From: Bryobacterales bacterium
Lineage (GTDB): Bacteria; Acidobacteriota; Terriglobia; Bryobacterales; Bryobacteraceae
Direction: 5' to 3'
Assembly: GCA_003167255.1 (NCBI GenBank)
Contig: PMTR01000080.1
Coordinates: forward strand, 114,591 to 178,590
Length of the DNA: 64,000 nt
The number at the start of each line of letters is the position of its first letter. The stretch's first letter is position 1. The notes under the pieces were generated by a model. That model was not told the origin of the DNA. It ran no database searches and worked only from the letters and a program-made list of their open reading frames with translations. Made by a program: the position numbers and the translations under genes. This document shows, in pieces, positions 7,175 through 16,795 of the stretch.

Positions 7175-9132
7175 GCACCAACCTCATCCTGAACAACCTG
7201 GTGTCGTACAGCCTGCAGATCGGGATGCTGGTGGGCCTGGCGGCCTTTGTTCCGGCTTTGCTGCGCCTGCGGCAACCGGGCGCCCGGCTGGTCTATTGGC
7301 ACATCCTGCTGGCGGCCTGCCTGCTGTTGCCACTGGCGCAGCCCTGGAAACCGGCGATCGTCGCCGGCACCGTCGAGATCACCACCGTCATCACGGCTGT
7401 GCGGCCGGCCGCGCACGCCTCGCACTTCTCCATTCCCAGGAGCGAAATCGCCTTGATGGTGCTGGCCGCCGGCGTGCTGGTTCGCCTCTTTTGGCTGGCG
7501 GTGGGCTTTTGGAAATTGCGGCGTTATCGCAGGCGCTCCCAGCCGCTCTATCCGTCGCCCACTTGGGGCGTGGAGGCCTCCTTGCGTGTTTCCGGCGACG
7601 TCTCCAGCCCCGTCACTTTCGGATGGCGCAAGCCCGTCGTGCTGCTGCCCAAGACCTTCCCGGCCCTGGACGCGCGCGTGCAAGATGCCATCCTCTGCCA
7701 CGAGGTGTTGCACGTGCGGCGCCGCGATTGGCTCTTCACGTTGGCCGAAGAACTGGTGCGTGCCGCTTTCTGGTTTCACCCCGCCATCTGGTGGCTGCTG
7801 GGTGAGATCGGGTTGGCGCGCGAGCAGGAAGTCGACCGCCTCGCCATTGAGATCACGCAGCAGCGCGACGAGTACATGGATGCGCTGCTGGCCATCGCCG
7901 GCTCGCGCGGCGGCCTCGACCTGGCGCCCGCCCCGCTATTCCTGCGCAAGCGTCACCTGAAACAAAGAGTCATTCTCATTCTTACGGAGGCTCGTATGTC
8001 CAAAACGCGTTTGATTTCCGCCCTCATGGCGAGCGTGGCTGTGTTGATGGCGGCCTGCTGGCTGGTAACCGGGACGTTTCCGCTGATGGCGGCGCCCCAA
8101 GTCGTCAACGATTCGCCCGGCGTCACCGTCGGGTTGAGCGGCGCTTCCTTGCTGCACCGTTTTCCGGTGGAGTATCCCGTCGCGGCTCTGCGAGCGGGCA
8201 TCCAGGGGACTTTGTCCGTGGAAGTCAAGCTTGACGCCAAGGGCAATGTCGCCGACGCGCATGTGCTGAGCGGGCCGGATGAACTGCGCAAGGCCGCGTT
8301 GCAATCCGTCTTGCAGTGGCACTTCGCGAGCGATTCGGCCGGGGCTACGCGAGTGGTCCAGATCAACTTCGAGCTGCCCAAAACGATACCGACGGAGCTG
8401 AACGGTCAATCGGTGACCGTATCGGGCAGCATGGTTCCCGGCGTGGTGGGTGGTGTCCGCAGCGGGGCGCTAGGTGGAGTCGCTGGGGGTGCAGTGGGCG
8501 GCGTCGTTCGCGGCACCATCGGATCCGTAGGTAGCTTGCCGCCACAGCCACTACCGGGCGTCGTCTCCCCCTTCGGCGGGGTCCAGATCCAGCGAGAACC
8601 TTATTATCCCTCGGGCTCCATCAAGAACATCACGATTATCGGGCTACCCGATCAGGCTCGCAACGAACTGCTGTCCAGGCTGCCGGTGCACGAAGGGGAC
8701 ACCTTCTCCCCCGAAGCCCTCCAGAAAATCACCCAAGCAGCCCAAGAGTTCGACGAACACCTGTCCACGCGGATGCAGAGCGGCGACATTGGCGGCGTGA
8801 CCATCCTGATCGCTGCGCCGGGCGCTCAACTGCCCGCGCCGCAGAGAATCAAGGTCGGCGGCAACGTGCAGGCGGTCATGGTAGTGAGCAAAGTGACGCC
8901 CGTGTACCCGGAACTGGCCAAGTCCGCCCGCGTCTCGGGTGTCGTTCAGCTCGCCGTCATCATCAACAAGGACGGCACGGTGCAGGAGATTCACTCGCTC
9001 GGCGGCCCGGCCCTGCTGATTCAAGCGGCCATGGATGCCGTCAAACAGTGGGTGTACCGGCCAACGCTGCTGAACGGCCAGCCGGTGCAGGTAGAAACCA
9101 CGGTGGACGTCAACTTCACGCTGAACCAGTAG
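7171..9132 (+). CDS. BlaR1-like M56 metallopeptidase fused to TonB-C domains
   Basis: Membrane sensor-protease partner of the upstream BlaI. The M56 domain with several membrane helices covers residues about 10-260 and carries the zinc motif HEVLH (177-181) and a downstream acidic stretch (REQEVDR, 217-223). A further membrane span (282-305) leads to an outside region made of a TonB C-terminal-like domain (about 328-395), a Gly/Val-rich linker, a POTRA-like segment (IKNITIIGL...VHEGD) and a second TonB-C-like domain at the end. No penicillin-binding domain is present, so the signal is unknown. An internal GGAGG-ATG at 7986-7998 could give a second, protease-free product. Confidence 0.9.
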   Translation: MSTNLILNNLVSYSLQIGMLVGLAAFVPALLRLRQPGARLVYWHILLAACLLLPLAQPWKPAIVAGTVEITTVITAVRPAAHASHFSIPRSEIALMVLAAGVLVRLFWLAVGFWKLRRYRRRSQPLYPSPTWGVEASLRVSGDVSSPVTFGWRKPVVLLPKTFPALDARVQDAILCHEVLHVRRRDWLFTLAEELVRAAFWFHPAIWWLLGEIGLAREQEVDRLAIEITQQRDEYMDALLAIAGSRGGLDLAPAPLFLRKRHLKQRVILILTEARMSKTRLISALMASVAVLMAACWLVTGTFPLMAAPQVVNDSPGVTVGLSGASLLHRFPVEYPVAALRAGIQGTLSVEVKLDAKGNVADAHVLSGPDELRKAALQSVLQWHFASDSAGATRVVQINFELPKTIPTELNGQSVTVSGSMVPGVVGGVRSGALGGVAGGAVGGVVRGTIGSVGSLPPQPLPGVVSPFGGVQIQREPYYPSGSIKNITIIGLPDQARNELLSRLPVHEGDTFSPEALQKITQAAQEFDEHLSTRMQSGDIGGVTILIAAPGAQLPAPQRIKVGGNVQAVMVVSKVTPVYPELAKSARVSGVVQLAVIINKDGTVQEIHSLGGPALLIQAAMDAVKQWVYRPTLLNGQPVQVETTVDVNFTLNQ

Positions 9133-10222
9133 GCACGATGGCCACTGCAAGCGTCACTTGACGCAAAGAGTTATGCTCGTTCTTACGGAGGCTGGTATGT
9201 CCAAAACGCGCTTCATTTCCGCCCTCGCCGCGGGCGTGGCTGCGCTGTTCGGGGTCTGCTGGATCGTAACCGGGACGTTTCCGCTGATGGCGGCGCCCCA
9301 AGTCGTCAACGATGATCCCGGCGTCACCGTCGGGTTGAGCGGCGCTTCTTTACTGCACCGCGTTCCGGTGGAGTATCCCGCCGCGGCCGTGCGCGCGGGC
9401 GTCCAGGGAACCTTGTCCGTGGAAGTCAAACTTGACGCGAAGGGCATTGTCGCCGATGTGCGCGTGCTGAGCGGCCCGGATGAACTGCGCAAGGCCGCGC
9501 TGCAATCCGTCTTGCAGTGGCACTTCACCGGCGATTCGGCCGGCGCCACCCGAGTGATCCAGATCACCTTCGAGCTGCCCAAGATGCAAGAGGCGCAGGC
9601 GGCGGCTACCCAATCGGGCACCGTGTCGAGCGGTGCAGCAAGTGGCGCCCAGGCGCGGCCCTATGCCGGGTCGTTTGGTGGCTCGCTACCGCCACCGACT
9701 CCGCTGCGCATCCAGTTCATCAACGTGGACGGGCTCCCCCAGCAAGCTCGCGACGAACTGGTCTCCAGGCTGCCAGTGCACGAGGGCGATATTTACTCCG
9801 CCGAAGCTCTGCAGAAGATCGCCCAGGCGGCTCACGACTTCGACGAACATCTGATCACTCGCTTCCAGGGTGGCAACGGCAACGGCGTGTCCATCCAGAT
9901 CCTCGCGCCGGGCGCTCAACCGCCCGCGACGCAAATGATCAAGGTCGGTGGCAACGTGCAGGCGGCCATGGTGCTGAAGAGAGTGACGCCCGTGTACCCG
10001 GACGCGGCCAAGTCCCTTGGCGTCGAGGGTGTCGTCCATCTCGCCGTCACCATCGCCAAGGACGGCACCGTGCAGGAGGTTCATGTTCTCGGGGGCCATC
10101 CCCTGCTGATTATGTCGGCCATGGATGCCGTCAGACAGTGGGTCTACCGGCCGACGCTGCTGAACGGTCAGCCGGTCCAGGTAGAAACCACGGTGGACAT
10201 CAACTTCACGCTGGCCCAGTAG
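7946..10222 (+). repeat. Tandem partial duplication of the blaR1-like gene
   Basis: The DNA from about 7946 (starting GCAAGCGTCAC) to the end of the M56 gene recurs from 9147 (again GCAAGCGTCAC) to 10222. Encoded segments are nearly identical over the first 120 residues (for example GVTVGLSGASLLHR and VEVKLDAKG in both) and diverge in the linker. The copied unit includes the GGAGG site and ATG that lie inside the first gene. Confidence 0.88.
9197..10222 (+). CDS. Membrane-anchored TonB-C / POTRA-like protein, paralog of the BlaR1-like C-terminus
   Basis: 341 aa from ATG 9197, which has GGAGG 5 nt upstream; the frame is open from 9158. One membrane span near the N-terminus (ISALAAGVAALFGVCWIVTG), a TonB-C-like domain, a short variable linker, a POTRA-like segment (FINVDGLPQQARDELVSRL) and a second TonB-C-like domain ending QWVYRPTLLNGQPVQVE. 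It lacks the M56 protease. It begins 64 nt after the M56 gene stop and belongs to the same operon. It could bind the same ligand or partner as the full-length sensor, acting as decoy, co-receptor or energy-coupling protein; that is inference. Confidence 0.85.
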   Translation: MSKTRFISALAAGVAALFGVCWIVTGTFPLMAAPQVVNDDPGVTVGLSGASLLHRVPVEYPAAAVRAGVQGTLSVEVKLDAKGIVADVRVLSGPDELRKAALQSVLQWHFTGDSAGATRVIQITFELPKMQEAQAAATQSGTVSSGAASGAQARPYAGSFGGSLPPPTPLRIQFINVDGLPQQARDELVSRLPVHEGDIYSAEALQKIAQAAHDFDEHLITRFQGGNGNGVSIQILAPGAQPPATQMIKVGGNVQAAMVLKRVTPVYPDAAKSLGVEGVVHLAVTIAKDGTVQEVHVLGGHPLLIMSAMDAVRQWVYRPTLLNGQPVQVETTVDINFTLAQ

Positions 10223-10231
10223 GCAGGGGGG

Positions 10232-10313
10232 GACAGACGATCGGTTTCCGTCGTCTGTCAAACGCCTTGTGCTTCAGCGAAACATGACAGGCCACGGAAG
10301 GCGATGGCCTGTC
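10232..10313. terminator. Pair of strong hairpins between convergent genes
   Basis: GACAGACGA...TCGTCTGTC (10232-10259) can extend to about 12 bp with one bulged T. GACAGGCCA...TGGCCTGTC (10286-10313) has a perfect 9-bp stem. They sit between the convergent sensor operon and lolC, so a bidirectional terminator or REP-type element is likely. Confidence 0.6.
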
Positions 10314-10317
10314 CCAC

Positions 10318-11556
10318 TCATTCGTAACGCAGCACTTCGGCCGGCGCAATGCGCGTGGCGTTCTTCGCGGGGTAGAGCGTCGCCACAAAACTGATAGCGA
10401 TGGCTACCGCCGCGATCCAGATGCCGTGTACCCAGTGCGCTTCAAACGGCACGTAGGAGAAGGCATATACCGATTCGTCGATGCGGATCCACTGGTACTT
10501 GTCAGCCAGGTAACAAAGTGGGTAGCCCACCGCCAGGCCGATGGCGCTGCCCACCACCCCAATCAGCACGCCCTGCAGCATGAAAATCTTGCGGATCTGC
10601 TGGCGCCGCGCCCCCATCGACATCAGCACCGCGATGTCGCGGTACTTTTCCATGACCATCATCACCAGCACGATCAGGATGTTCAGAGCCGCCACCAGCT
10701 CGATCAACCCGATCACGATCATGGTCACGATCTTTTCGCCGCTCAGCGCATTGAACAGCTTGGAATTCTGCTCCTGCCAGGCGGTCGCGGTGTAGTGCGT
10801 GCCCAGCATCTTCTCCAGTTCCCTGGCGATCTCCGGCGCGCGGTTGAGGTCGTCCACCATCAGCGCGATGTCGTTCACCTGGTCTTCAATGCCGAGCATT
10901 CTCTGCACCGCGGCGATGGAAGCGTAGGCGTAGTGTTCGTCGAAATCGTAGAAGCCGCTCTCGAAAATGCCGGCCACGCGAAACTCGCGTGCGATCGGCG
11001 TAGAGCCGAACGGCGTGAGTTCGCCGCCCTCCGGAGAGAGCACGCGGACGCGGTTATTCACCCGGATGGCGCCTTCCTCCGCCATGCGCCTGCCCAGCAC
11101 GATGCCCGGCGGCTTGGCCGTGGGGTCGCGCAGCAGATCGAGCGATCCGGCCTGCAAGTGTCGCAGGGTTTCGCTCACCGCCAATTCCGCGCCGACATCG
11201 ATGCCCTTGACCACCCCCGAGCCCGATTGCACGCCCGTTACCATGAACGGGCTATAGAGCTCCGGCGCGGCCGCCGTCACATGCGGCGCCTGGCGCAGTT
11301 TCGCCATGAGGCCGCGCCAATCGTCGATGCCTTCGCCCGGCACTTTGGGGATCACGTTGATGTGCGCCATGGCGCCCAGCAGGCTGCGTTGCAGCGAATT
11401 GCGCATTCCGGTGGTCACGGCCATCGCGATCACCAGCGCCATCACCCCCGCCGCCACGCCAATCACCGAAATCACCGTGATGACCGACACTACCGCATGT
11501 TTGCGGCGGGCCCGCAGATAGCGGCTGGCGATGAACAGCTCGAAGGTGGACTTCAC
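10318..11556 (-). CDS. lolC: LolC/LolE-type lipoprotein-releasing ABC permease
   Basis: Inner-membrane permease of 412 aa for lipoprotein release to the outer membrane. Seen: N-terminal [23 protein letters not shown], the first membrane helix, a periplasmic MacB-PCD domain, then FtsX-type helices ([39 protein letters not shown]). Start is GTG at 11556, overlapping the lysS stop as GTGA, so the genes are translationally coupled; a longer in-frame opening upstream is just lysS DNA. The usual lolD ATPase gene is not downstream; a convergent operon follows instead, so the ATPase must be elsewhere. Confidence 0.9.
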   Translation of the reverse strand: MKSTFELFIASRYLRARRKHAVVSVITVISVIGVAAGVMALVIAMAVTTGMRNSLQRSLLGAMAHINVIPKVPGEGIDDWRGLMAKLRQAPHVTAAAPELYSPFMVTGVQSGSGVVKGIDVGAELAVSETLRHLQAGSLDLLRDPTAKPPGIVLGRRMAEEGAIRVNNRVRVLSPEGGELTPFGSTPIAREFRVAGIFESGFYDFDEHYAYASIAAVQRMLGIEDQVNDIALMVDDLNRAPEIARELEKMLGTHYTATAWQEQNSKLFNALSGEKIVTMIVIGLIELVAALNILIVLVMMVMEKYRDIAVLMSMGARRQQIRKIFMLQGVLIGVVGSAIGLAVGYPLCYLADKYQWIRIDESVYAFSYVPFEAHWVHGIWIAAVAIAISFVATLYPAKNATRIAPAEVLRYE

Positions 11557-13058
11557 AGCTTGTCGAGTTCGCGCATCAGGCTCACCAGCTCGATGGGGCC
11601 TTCCGGCCGCAGCAGTGGGAACAGGATCACGTCGCGGATGGACCGGCAGCCCGTCAGGATCATGGTCAGGCGGTCGATGCCGATGCCTTCCCCGCCGGTG
11701 GGCGGCATGCCGTAAGCCAGCGCGCGCACATAGTCCTCGTCCATCTGGTGCGCTTCTTCGTCGCCGCGCTCCCGCATGGCGATCTGCATTTCGAAGCGGC
11801 GGCGCTGTTCCTGCGGATCGTTCAGCTCGGTGAACGCGTTGCCGATTTCCATCCCCGCGGCGAAGATTTCGAAGCGCTCCACCATCGTCGGATCGTCGGG
11901 TTTCTGTTTGGAAAGCGGCGAGGTTTCCACCGGATAGTCGTAAACAAACGTCGGCTGGATCAGCTTGTGCTCCGCGTGGCGTTCGAACAGCTCCGTCAGC
12001 GCTTCGCCGGGCGTGGCTCTGCCGGAATGGCGGCGCAGCCACTCCGGATCGCCGGCCTCTTCCACGGTGGGCTTGCCGTCGCCTTCCCAGAAATGCGATA
12101 CGGCCTCGCGCATGGTGTAGCGATCGAAGCGGCTGAAATCGAGGTGGTGGCCATCGAATTCCACCTGGTGGCCGCCGGTCGCTTCCACTGCCACCTGCCC
12201 CAGCAGTTCTTCCGATAAGTCCATCAGGCCGCGGAAATCCGTGTAGGCCTGGTAAAACTCCAGCATGGTGAACTCGGGGTTGTGGTTCTTGGAAAGGCCC
12301 TCGTTGCGGAAGTTGCGGTTGATCTCATAGACCCGCTCCATGCCGCCCACTACCAGGCGCTTCAAATACAACTCCGGCGCGATGCGCAGGTACAGATCGA
12401 TATCCAGGGTGTTGTGATGCGTCACAAAAGGGCGCGCCGCCGCGCCGCCATAGAGCGGCTGCATCATGGGCGTTTCCACTTCGATGAAGCCCTTGGCCTC
12501 CAGTTGGCGCCGCAGGGAAGAGACGATGCGCGCGCGCGTGACGAAGACTTTCCGCACCTCCGGATTGGCAATCAGATCCAGATACCGCTGGCGATAGCGG
12601 ATCTCCACGTCTTCCAGGCCGTGCCACTTCTCCGGCATGGAGAGCAGCGTCTTGGAAAGGAACTCCAGCCTCTCCGCATGAATGCTCAACTCGCCCGTGC
12701 GCGTGCGAAACAGGTAGCCTTCCACCCCGACGATGTCGCCGATATCCAGCAGTTTGAAAAGCTGGAAATCGCGCTCGCCCACGGCGTCTTTCTTTACGTA
12801 GATCTGCAGCCGCTCGCCGTTTTGCTGCAGGTGGGCGAACCCGGCCTTGCCCATGTGGCGCAGGGCCATCAGGCGCCCGGCAACGCGGACGCGCACCTCC
12901 GGCGCGAGCTCTTCGGCGGTCTTCGAGCCATAGCCCGCCAGGATGTCCGCAATGGTGTGGGTGAACTCGAACCGCTGTCCGTAAGCGCGGTAGCCCAGGG
13001 CCTCGATCTCGCGAATGCGCGACAGGCGTTGTTTGAGTAGCTCGTCTTCTAGCGACAA
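11553..13058 (-). CDS. lysS: Lysyl-tRNA synthetase, class II
   Basis: 501 aa, the normal length. N-terminal OB-fold anticodon-binding domain ([20 protein letters not shown]), then the class II catalytic core with motif 2 ([14 protein letters not shown]) and motif 3 (GIGIDRLTM). The start is most likely TTG at 13058 ([15 protein letters not shown]), with GGGAG about 8 nt upstream; the open frame beyond it runs into the repeat and is not conserved. First gene of a lysS-lolC unit. The divergent glycosyltransferase gene begins 231 nt away across an inverted-repeat element. Confidence 0.96.
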   Translation of the reverse strand: MSLEDELLKQRLSRIREIEALGYRAYGQRFEFTHTIADILAGYGSKTAEELAPEVRVRVAGRLMALRHMGKAGFAHLQQNGERLQIYVKKDAVGERDFQLFKLLDIGDIVGVEGYLFRTRTGELSIHAERLEFLSKTLLSMPEKWHGLEDVEIRYRQRYLDLIANPEVRKVFVTRARIVSSLRRQLEAKGFIEVETPMMQPLYGGAAARPFVTHHNTLDIDLYLRIAPELYLKRLVVGGMERVYEINRNFRNEGLSKNHNPEFTMLEFYQAYTDFRGLMDLSEELLGQVAVEATGGHQVEFDGHHLDFSRFDRYTMREAVSHFWEGDGKPTVEEAGDPEWLRRHSGRATPGEALTELFERHAEHKLIQPTFVYDYPVETSPLSKQKPDDPTMVERFEIFAAGMEIGNAFTELNDPQEQRRRFEMQIAMRERGDEEAHQMDEDYVRALAYGMPPTGGEGIGIDRLTMILTGCRSIRDVILFPLLRPEGPIELVSLMRELDKL

Positions 13059-13107
13059 ATGGATGTCTCCCTTGAAATGGTGGAACGGTGCTGACGATAG
13101 AAAGAAA

Positions 13108-13242
13108 GATTTCACCGCAGAGACGCGGAGACGCGGAGAAAAACAACGTTTGTCAAAAACGTATGATCCGTGTTTATCGGCACTGCTGACTGTCCATCTC
13201 TTTTTGATCTTCTCAGCGCCTCCGCGTCTCTGCGGTGAAATC
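13108..13242. repeat. Inverted-repeat pair with CACCGCAGAGACGCGGAG arms
   Basis: Left arm 13108-13130 and right arm 13220-13242 are perfect 23-bp inverted copies, with weaker matching continuing inward, around about 90 nt of non-coding DNA. The same arms recur at 21446-21617. It fills most of the 231-nt gap between lysS and the glycosyltransferase. Confidence 0.8.
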
Positions 13243-13289
13243 TTCGCCGGCCAACAACCTGCACCAAACCAGCTATTATAAGTCTTCGC

Positions 13290-14003
13290 TTGCGAAGATC
13301 CATTTCCATTATCATTCCTGCGTACAACGAAGAGAAGCGGCTGCCGGCTACCTTGCGGACAGTCCAGGCCTGGTTGCAGGCCGGTTCGTGGGAATTCGCC
13401 GAGATCGTCGTAGTGGATGACGGCTCGCGCGATGCCACCGTGGAGCTGGCCCGCAATGCCGGCGCCCGCGTGCTGCTCAACCCGGGCAACCGCGGCAAGG
13501 GCTACACCGTGCGCCACGGCATGCTGGAAGCCCGAGGCGAGTGGACGCTCTTCACGGATGCCGATCTTTCCTCGCCCATCGAGGAACTGGACAAGTTAAC
13601 CGCCGCGGTGGACCGCGAACAGGCGCGCGCGGCCATCGGCTCGCGGGCGCTCGACCGGTCGCTCATCGGCGTGCGCCAGCCCCTCTTCCGGGAATACGTG
13701 GGACGCTTTTTCAACCTGGTGATCCGCGCGGTCACCGGCCTGCCGTTTCACGACACCCAGTGCGGCTTCAAACTTTTCGAAACCGCCGCGGCCCGCGAGA
13801 TCTTCAAACGCCAGCGGCTGGACGGTTTCGGGTTCGATGTGGAAGTGCTGTTCATCGCACGGCGGCTGGGATATCGCGCCGTGGAAGTGCCCGTCCGCTG
13901 GAACGACGCGGCCGGCACCAAAGTCAGCATGTGGCGCGGCATGGCGGCCTTTTTTGACCCGCTGAAGGTGCGCTGGAACTCGATCCTGGGTCGCTATCGA
14001 TAG
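13290..14003 (+). CDS. Family 2 glycosyltransferase, dolichyl-phosphate-sugar-synthase-like
   Basis: 237-aa GT-A-fold enzyme. Seen: [17 protein letters not shown] at the N-terminus, [11 protein letters not shown] (about 40-50), [11 protein letters not shown], the metal-binding FTDADLSSP (about 87-95), and DTQCGFKLF in the acceptor half, a motif of polyprenyl-phosphate glucosyl/mannosyl transferases. No membrane segments, so it is a peripheral cytoplasmic enzyme. Start is TTG at 13290 directly before RRSISIIIP; no earlier start fits. Likely makes a lipid-linked sugar used in envelope glycosylation. Confidence 0.9.
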   Translation: MRRSISIIIPAYNEEKRLPATLRTVQAWLQAGSWEFAEIVVVDDGSRDATVELARNAGARVLLNPGNRGKGYTVRHGMLEARGEWTLFTDADLSSPIEELDKLTAAVDREQARAAIGSRALDRSLIGVRQPLFREYVGRFFNLVIRAVTGLPFHDTQCGFKLFETAAAREIFKRQRLDGFGFDVEVLFIARRLGYRAVEVPVRWNDAAGTKVSMWRGMAAFFDPLKVRWNSILGRYR

Positions 14004-14033
14004 CGGCGGCGGGCGCGTCTAATCTAACAAACT

Positions 14034-14108
14034 GACCCCAACACGGGTCGGTTTCAGACTTAAGTTCTTTGTTTGCGTAAGAAAGTGAGCCCAACACGGG
14101 TCACTTGG
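14034..14108. repeat. Two CCCAACACGGGTC hairpin repeats upstream of the permease
   Basis: GACCCcaacacGGGTC at 14034-14049 and a longer AAGTGAGCCCaacaCGGGTCACTT hairpin ending near 14108 share a 13-nt core. The second abuts the GGAG ribosome site of the permease gene at 14119 and could influence its translation. Confidence 0.55.
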
Positions 14109-14118
14109 AGCAACGCCC

Positions 14119-16608
14119 ATGTGGAAAGACATCGCTTTTTCCTTTCGTACGCTGCGGCGCAGCCCTCTGTTCACCGTGGTGGCCGTGCTTTCGCTGGCCC
14201 TCGGCATCGGAGCCAACACCGCCATCTTTTCGCTGCTCGACCAGGTGACGCTCCGCTCGCTTCCGGTGGCCGATCCGGAACGCCTGCTGGTGCTCCACTC
14301 CACTTACAATCCGCCGGGAACCAGCACCAGCGACAGTTCCGAAACCGTCTACTCCTACCCGATGTACCGTGACCTGCGCGACCGCGACTCGGCCTTCAGC
14401 GGCATCATCGCGCGCATGAGCGCCGGGGTGACCCTCACGCGGCAAGGCAACTCCGAGCAGGGCTCGGCGGAAATGGTCTCAGGCAATTTCTTCCGCACGC
14501 TGGGCGTGGGAGCCGCCATGGGGCGCGTGCTCACTCCGGATGACGATGGCGCGCCGGGCGCCAACCCGGTAGCGGTGTTGAGCTACAGGTACTGGGCCAA
14601 CCACCTGGCATCGTCGCCCGCCGTCCTGAACCAGACCATCGCCATCAACGGCCATCCGCTGGTGGTGGTGGGGGTCGCGGCGGCGCCGTTCCATGGACTG
14701 CTCTCCGGGCAAACGCCCGATGTGTATGTCCCCATCGCCATGCAGAAGTTGGTGCGGCCTACCTGGGACGTGTTGGAAAACCGCAAGTTCCACTGGTTGA
14801 ACCTGTTCGCGCGGCTCAAGCCCGCGACCACCGCGCAACGCGCGCAGGCGGCCACCGACGTGGTCTACCGCTCCATCCTCAACGAGGAATTGGCCCGCAT
14901 GGGTAGCATGCGCACCGATAAGGGCCGCGACGAGTTTCTCAACCACCGGGCGCAGCTCAAACCGGCGGCCCACGGCATCAACGCGCTGGGCGAGCAGTTC
15001 GGAAAACCGCTGCGGGTGTTGATGGCGATGGTAGGGCTGGTGCTGCTGATCGCCTGCGCCAACGTGGCCAACCTGATGTTGGCGCGCGCGGCCGGACGGC
15101 AGCGGGAGATTGCCATTCGCCTCGCCATCGGCGCCAGCCGCGCATCGCTGCTCAAGCAATTGCTGGTGGAGGGCCTCATGGTGGCGGTGGCGGGCGGCGC
15201 GTTCGGCCTGCTGGTAGCGCACCTGAGCCTGGAGGCCTTGCTGCGGCTGCTGCCGGAGGATGCCGCCGGGCCTTGGCTCAGTGCACAATTGAGCTGGCCT
15301 CTGCTTGGTTTCACGGCGGCGCTCTCGGCGGTCTGCGGGCTGCTGTTCGCGCTGGTCCCAGCGCTCCAGGCGACCCGGCCGAACCTGGCGGCGACTCTGA
15401 AAAACCAGGCGCTCAACGTGGCCGGCGGCCCGGCGCGCTTCCGCCAGGCGCTGGTGGTGGCGCAAGTGGCGCTCTCCCTGCTGCTGGTGGTGGGCGCGGG
15501 ACTGTTCACCGGCAGCTTGCTGAACCTCACGCGCGTGAACCTGGGCTTCCGCACCCAGCGGCTTCTCATGTTCGGAGTGAACGCCTCCACCAGCCGGCCG
15601 CAGGCTGCCACGGCGACGGCCTTCTACCGCGATTTTCAGGCGAGGCTGGCCGCCATTCCGGGCGTGACCGGCGTGGGCGCGGCGGAGAACGGACCATTCT
15701 CCGGCGGAAACCGCGGAGGCAATCTCACCGTTGAGGGCTACCAGCCCGGGCCGGACGAGTACGTGGGATCCTCGAGTGTCGGCTCGAGCGCGGGCTTCTT
15801 CCGCGCCGTGGGCATCCCGCTGCGCGGGGGCCGGGAGTTCATGGACCGCGACCAGGACGGCGCGCCCAAAGTCGCGCTGGTCAACGAGGCCTTCGCGAAA
15901 AAGTATTTTGCCGGGCGCGATCCGGTGGGCCGCCACATGATGAACGGTGGCAGCAACCATCCCGTGCTGGATATCGAAATTGTGGGCGTGGTGGCGGACA
16001 GCCGCGTGGACGTTCGCAATCCGGCCAAAGAGACGTGGTATTACCCCTACGCGCAGTGGGACAAGCCCGACCGGCTGCAGTTCTATGTCCGCACCGCCGG
16101 GGACGAGAACCGCGTTGCCTCGGAGATTCGCCGGGTGTTGCGCGCCGCCGACCCCAACGTGCCCATGGGCGCACTCAAGCCGATGGACGTCTGGATCGGG
16201 GAGTCCATTTATACCGAGCGGCTCATCGCCCTTCTCTCGGGCGCCTTCGGACTGTTGGCCACGCTGCTGGCTGCGATCGGGTTGTATGGCGTGGTGGCTT
16301 ACGCGGTGGCGCGCCGCACCTCCGAGATTGGTGTGCGGATGGCGCTGGGCGCGCCGCCGGCGGCAGTGCTGCGCCTGATTCTGTGGGAAGCCGGCCGCAT
16401 GGCCGCGTTGGGGATCGCGATCGGCCTGGCCGCCGCGCTGGCCCTGAGCCGCATGGTGGAATCCCAATTATTCGGCGTCAAAGGCGCCGACCCCGCCGTC
16501 CTGGCGCTGGCCGCGGCGGTGCTGGCGCTGGTCGCGCTGCTGGCGGCGCTGGCGCCCGGCTGGCGCGCATCGCGCATCTCGCCGGTGGTCGCGTTGAAAT
16601 ACGAGTAG
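14119..16608 (+). CDS. MacB/FtsX-type orphan ABC permease (ADOP family)
   Basis: 829 aa, same two-half architecture as the permease at 4189-6651 but not a close copy. Seen: RTLRRSPLFTVVAVLSLALG and GANTAIFSLLDQ at the N-terminus, central VGLVLLIACANVANLMLARA, a second periplasmic domain, and C-terminal YGVVAYAVARRTSEIGVRMALGAPPAAVLRL. The start ATG has GGAG 8 nt upstream. No ATP-binding domain is encoded next to it. It sits alone between the glycosyltransferase and a repeat element. Export of a small molecule or peptide is the family expectation; substrate unknown. Confidence 0.9.
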   Translation: MWKDIAFSFRTLRRSPLFTVVAVLSLALGIGANTAIFSLLDQVTLRSLPVADPERLLVLHSTYNPPGTSTSDSSETVYSYPMYRDLRDRDSAFSGIIARMSAGVTLTRQGNSEQGSAEMVSGNFFRTLGVGAAMGRVLTPDDDGAPGANPVAVLSYRYWANHLASSPAVLNQTIAINGHPLVVVGVAAAPFHGLLSGQTPDVYVPIAMQKLVRPTWDVLENRKFHWLNLFARLKPATTAQRAQAATDVVYRSILNEELARMGSMRTDKGRDEFLNHRAQLKPAAHGINALGEQFGKPLRVLMAMVGLVLLIACANVANLMLARAAGRQREIAIRLAIGASRASLLKQLLVEGLMVAVAGGAFGLLVAHLSLEALLRLLPEDAAGPWLSAQLSWPLLGFTAALSAVCGLLFALVPALQATRPNLAATLKNQALNVAGGPARFRQALVVAQVALSLLLVVGAGLFTGSLLNLTRVNLGFRTQRLLMFGVNASTSRPQAATATAFYRDFQARLAAIPGVTGVGAAENGPFSGGNRGGNLTVEGYQPGPDEYVGSSSVGSSAGFFRAVGIPLRGGREFMDRDQDGAPKVALVNEAFAKKYFAGRDPVGRHMMNGGSNHPVLDIEIVGVVADSRVDVRNPAKETWYYPYAQWDKPDRLQFYVRTAGDENRVASEIRRVLRAADPNVPMGALKPMDVWIGESIYTERLIALLSGAFGLLATLLAAIGLYGVVAYAVARRTSEIGVRMALGAPPAAVLRLILWEAGRMAALGIAIGLAAALALSRMVESQLFGVKGADPAVLALAAAVLALVALLAALAPGWRASRISPVVALKYE

Positions 16609-16618
16609 GGCTACAGCC

Positions 16619-16733
16619 TTGTGGGGTAGGATGGTATCCTGCGGCGGGTTGGTAACCCGCCTGCTGGCGTTTGCCAATGGCCGCCGAGCGCCGGTTGCCA
16701 ACCAGCGCGCAGGATACCATCCTGCCCCACAAA
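16619..16733. repeat. 115-nt palindromic repeat, copy A
   Basis: Begins TTGTGGGGTAGGATGG and ends CCATCCTGCCCCACAAA, with internal hairpins GCGGGTTggtAACCCGC and GCCGGTTgccAACC. Copies B (55628-55743) and C (63437-63551) are nearly the same. Lies between the convergent permease and carboxypeptidase-regulatory genes. Confidence 0.85.
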
Positions 16734-16795
16734 GGGTCGCCGAAATACCCGCTAAAGTTGTTCGCCCATCGCGTTATGTTGCCAACCGAAGTGTC

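Noticed and set aside
6803-10222. Beta-lactam resistance operon
   Set aside because: BlaI and M56 genes are present but the sensor lacks a penicillin-binding domain and no beta-lactamase is adjacent.
14034-14108. Direct repeats as a CRISPR array
   Set aside because: Only two units, hairpin-forming, no regular spacers and no cas genes in the window.
14479-16467. Minus-strand open frame of about 660 codons opposite the second orphan permease
   Set aside because: Arg/His/Gln-rich antisense artefact of high-GC DNA.
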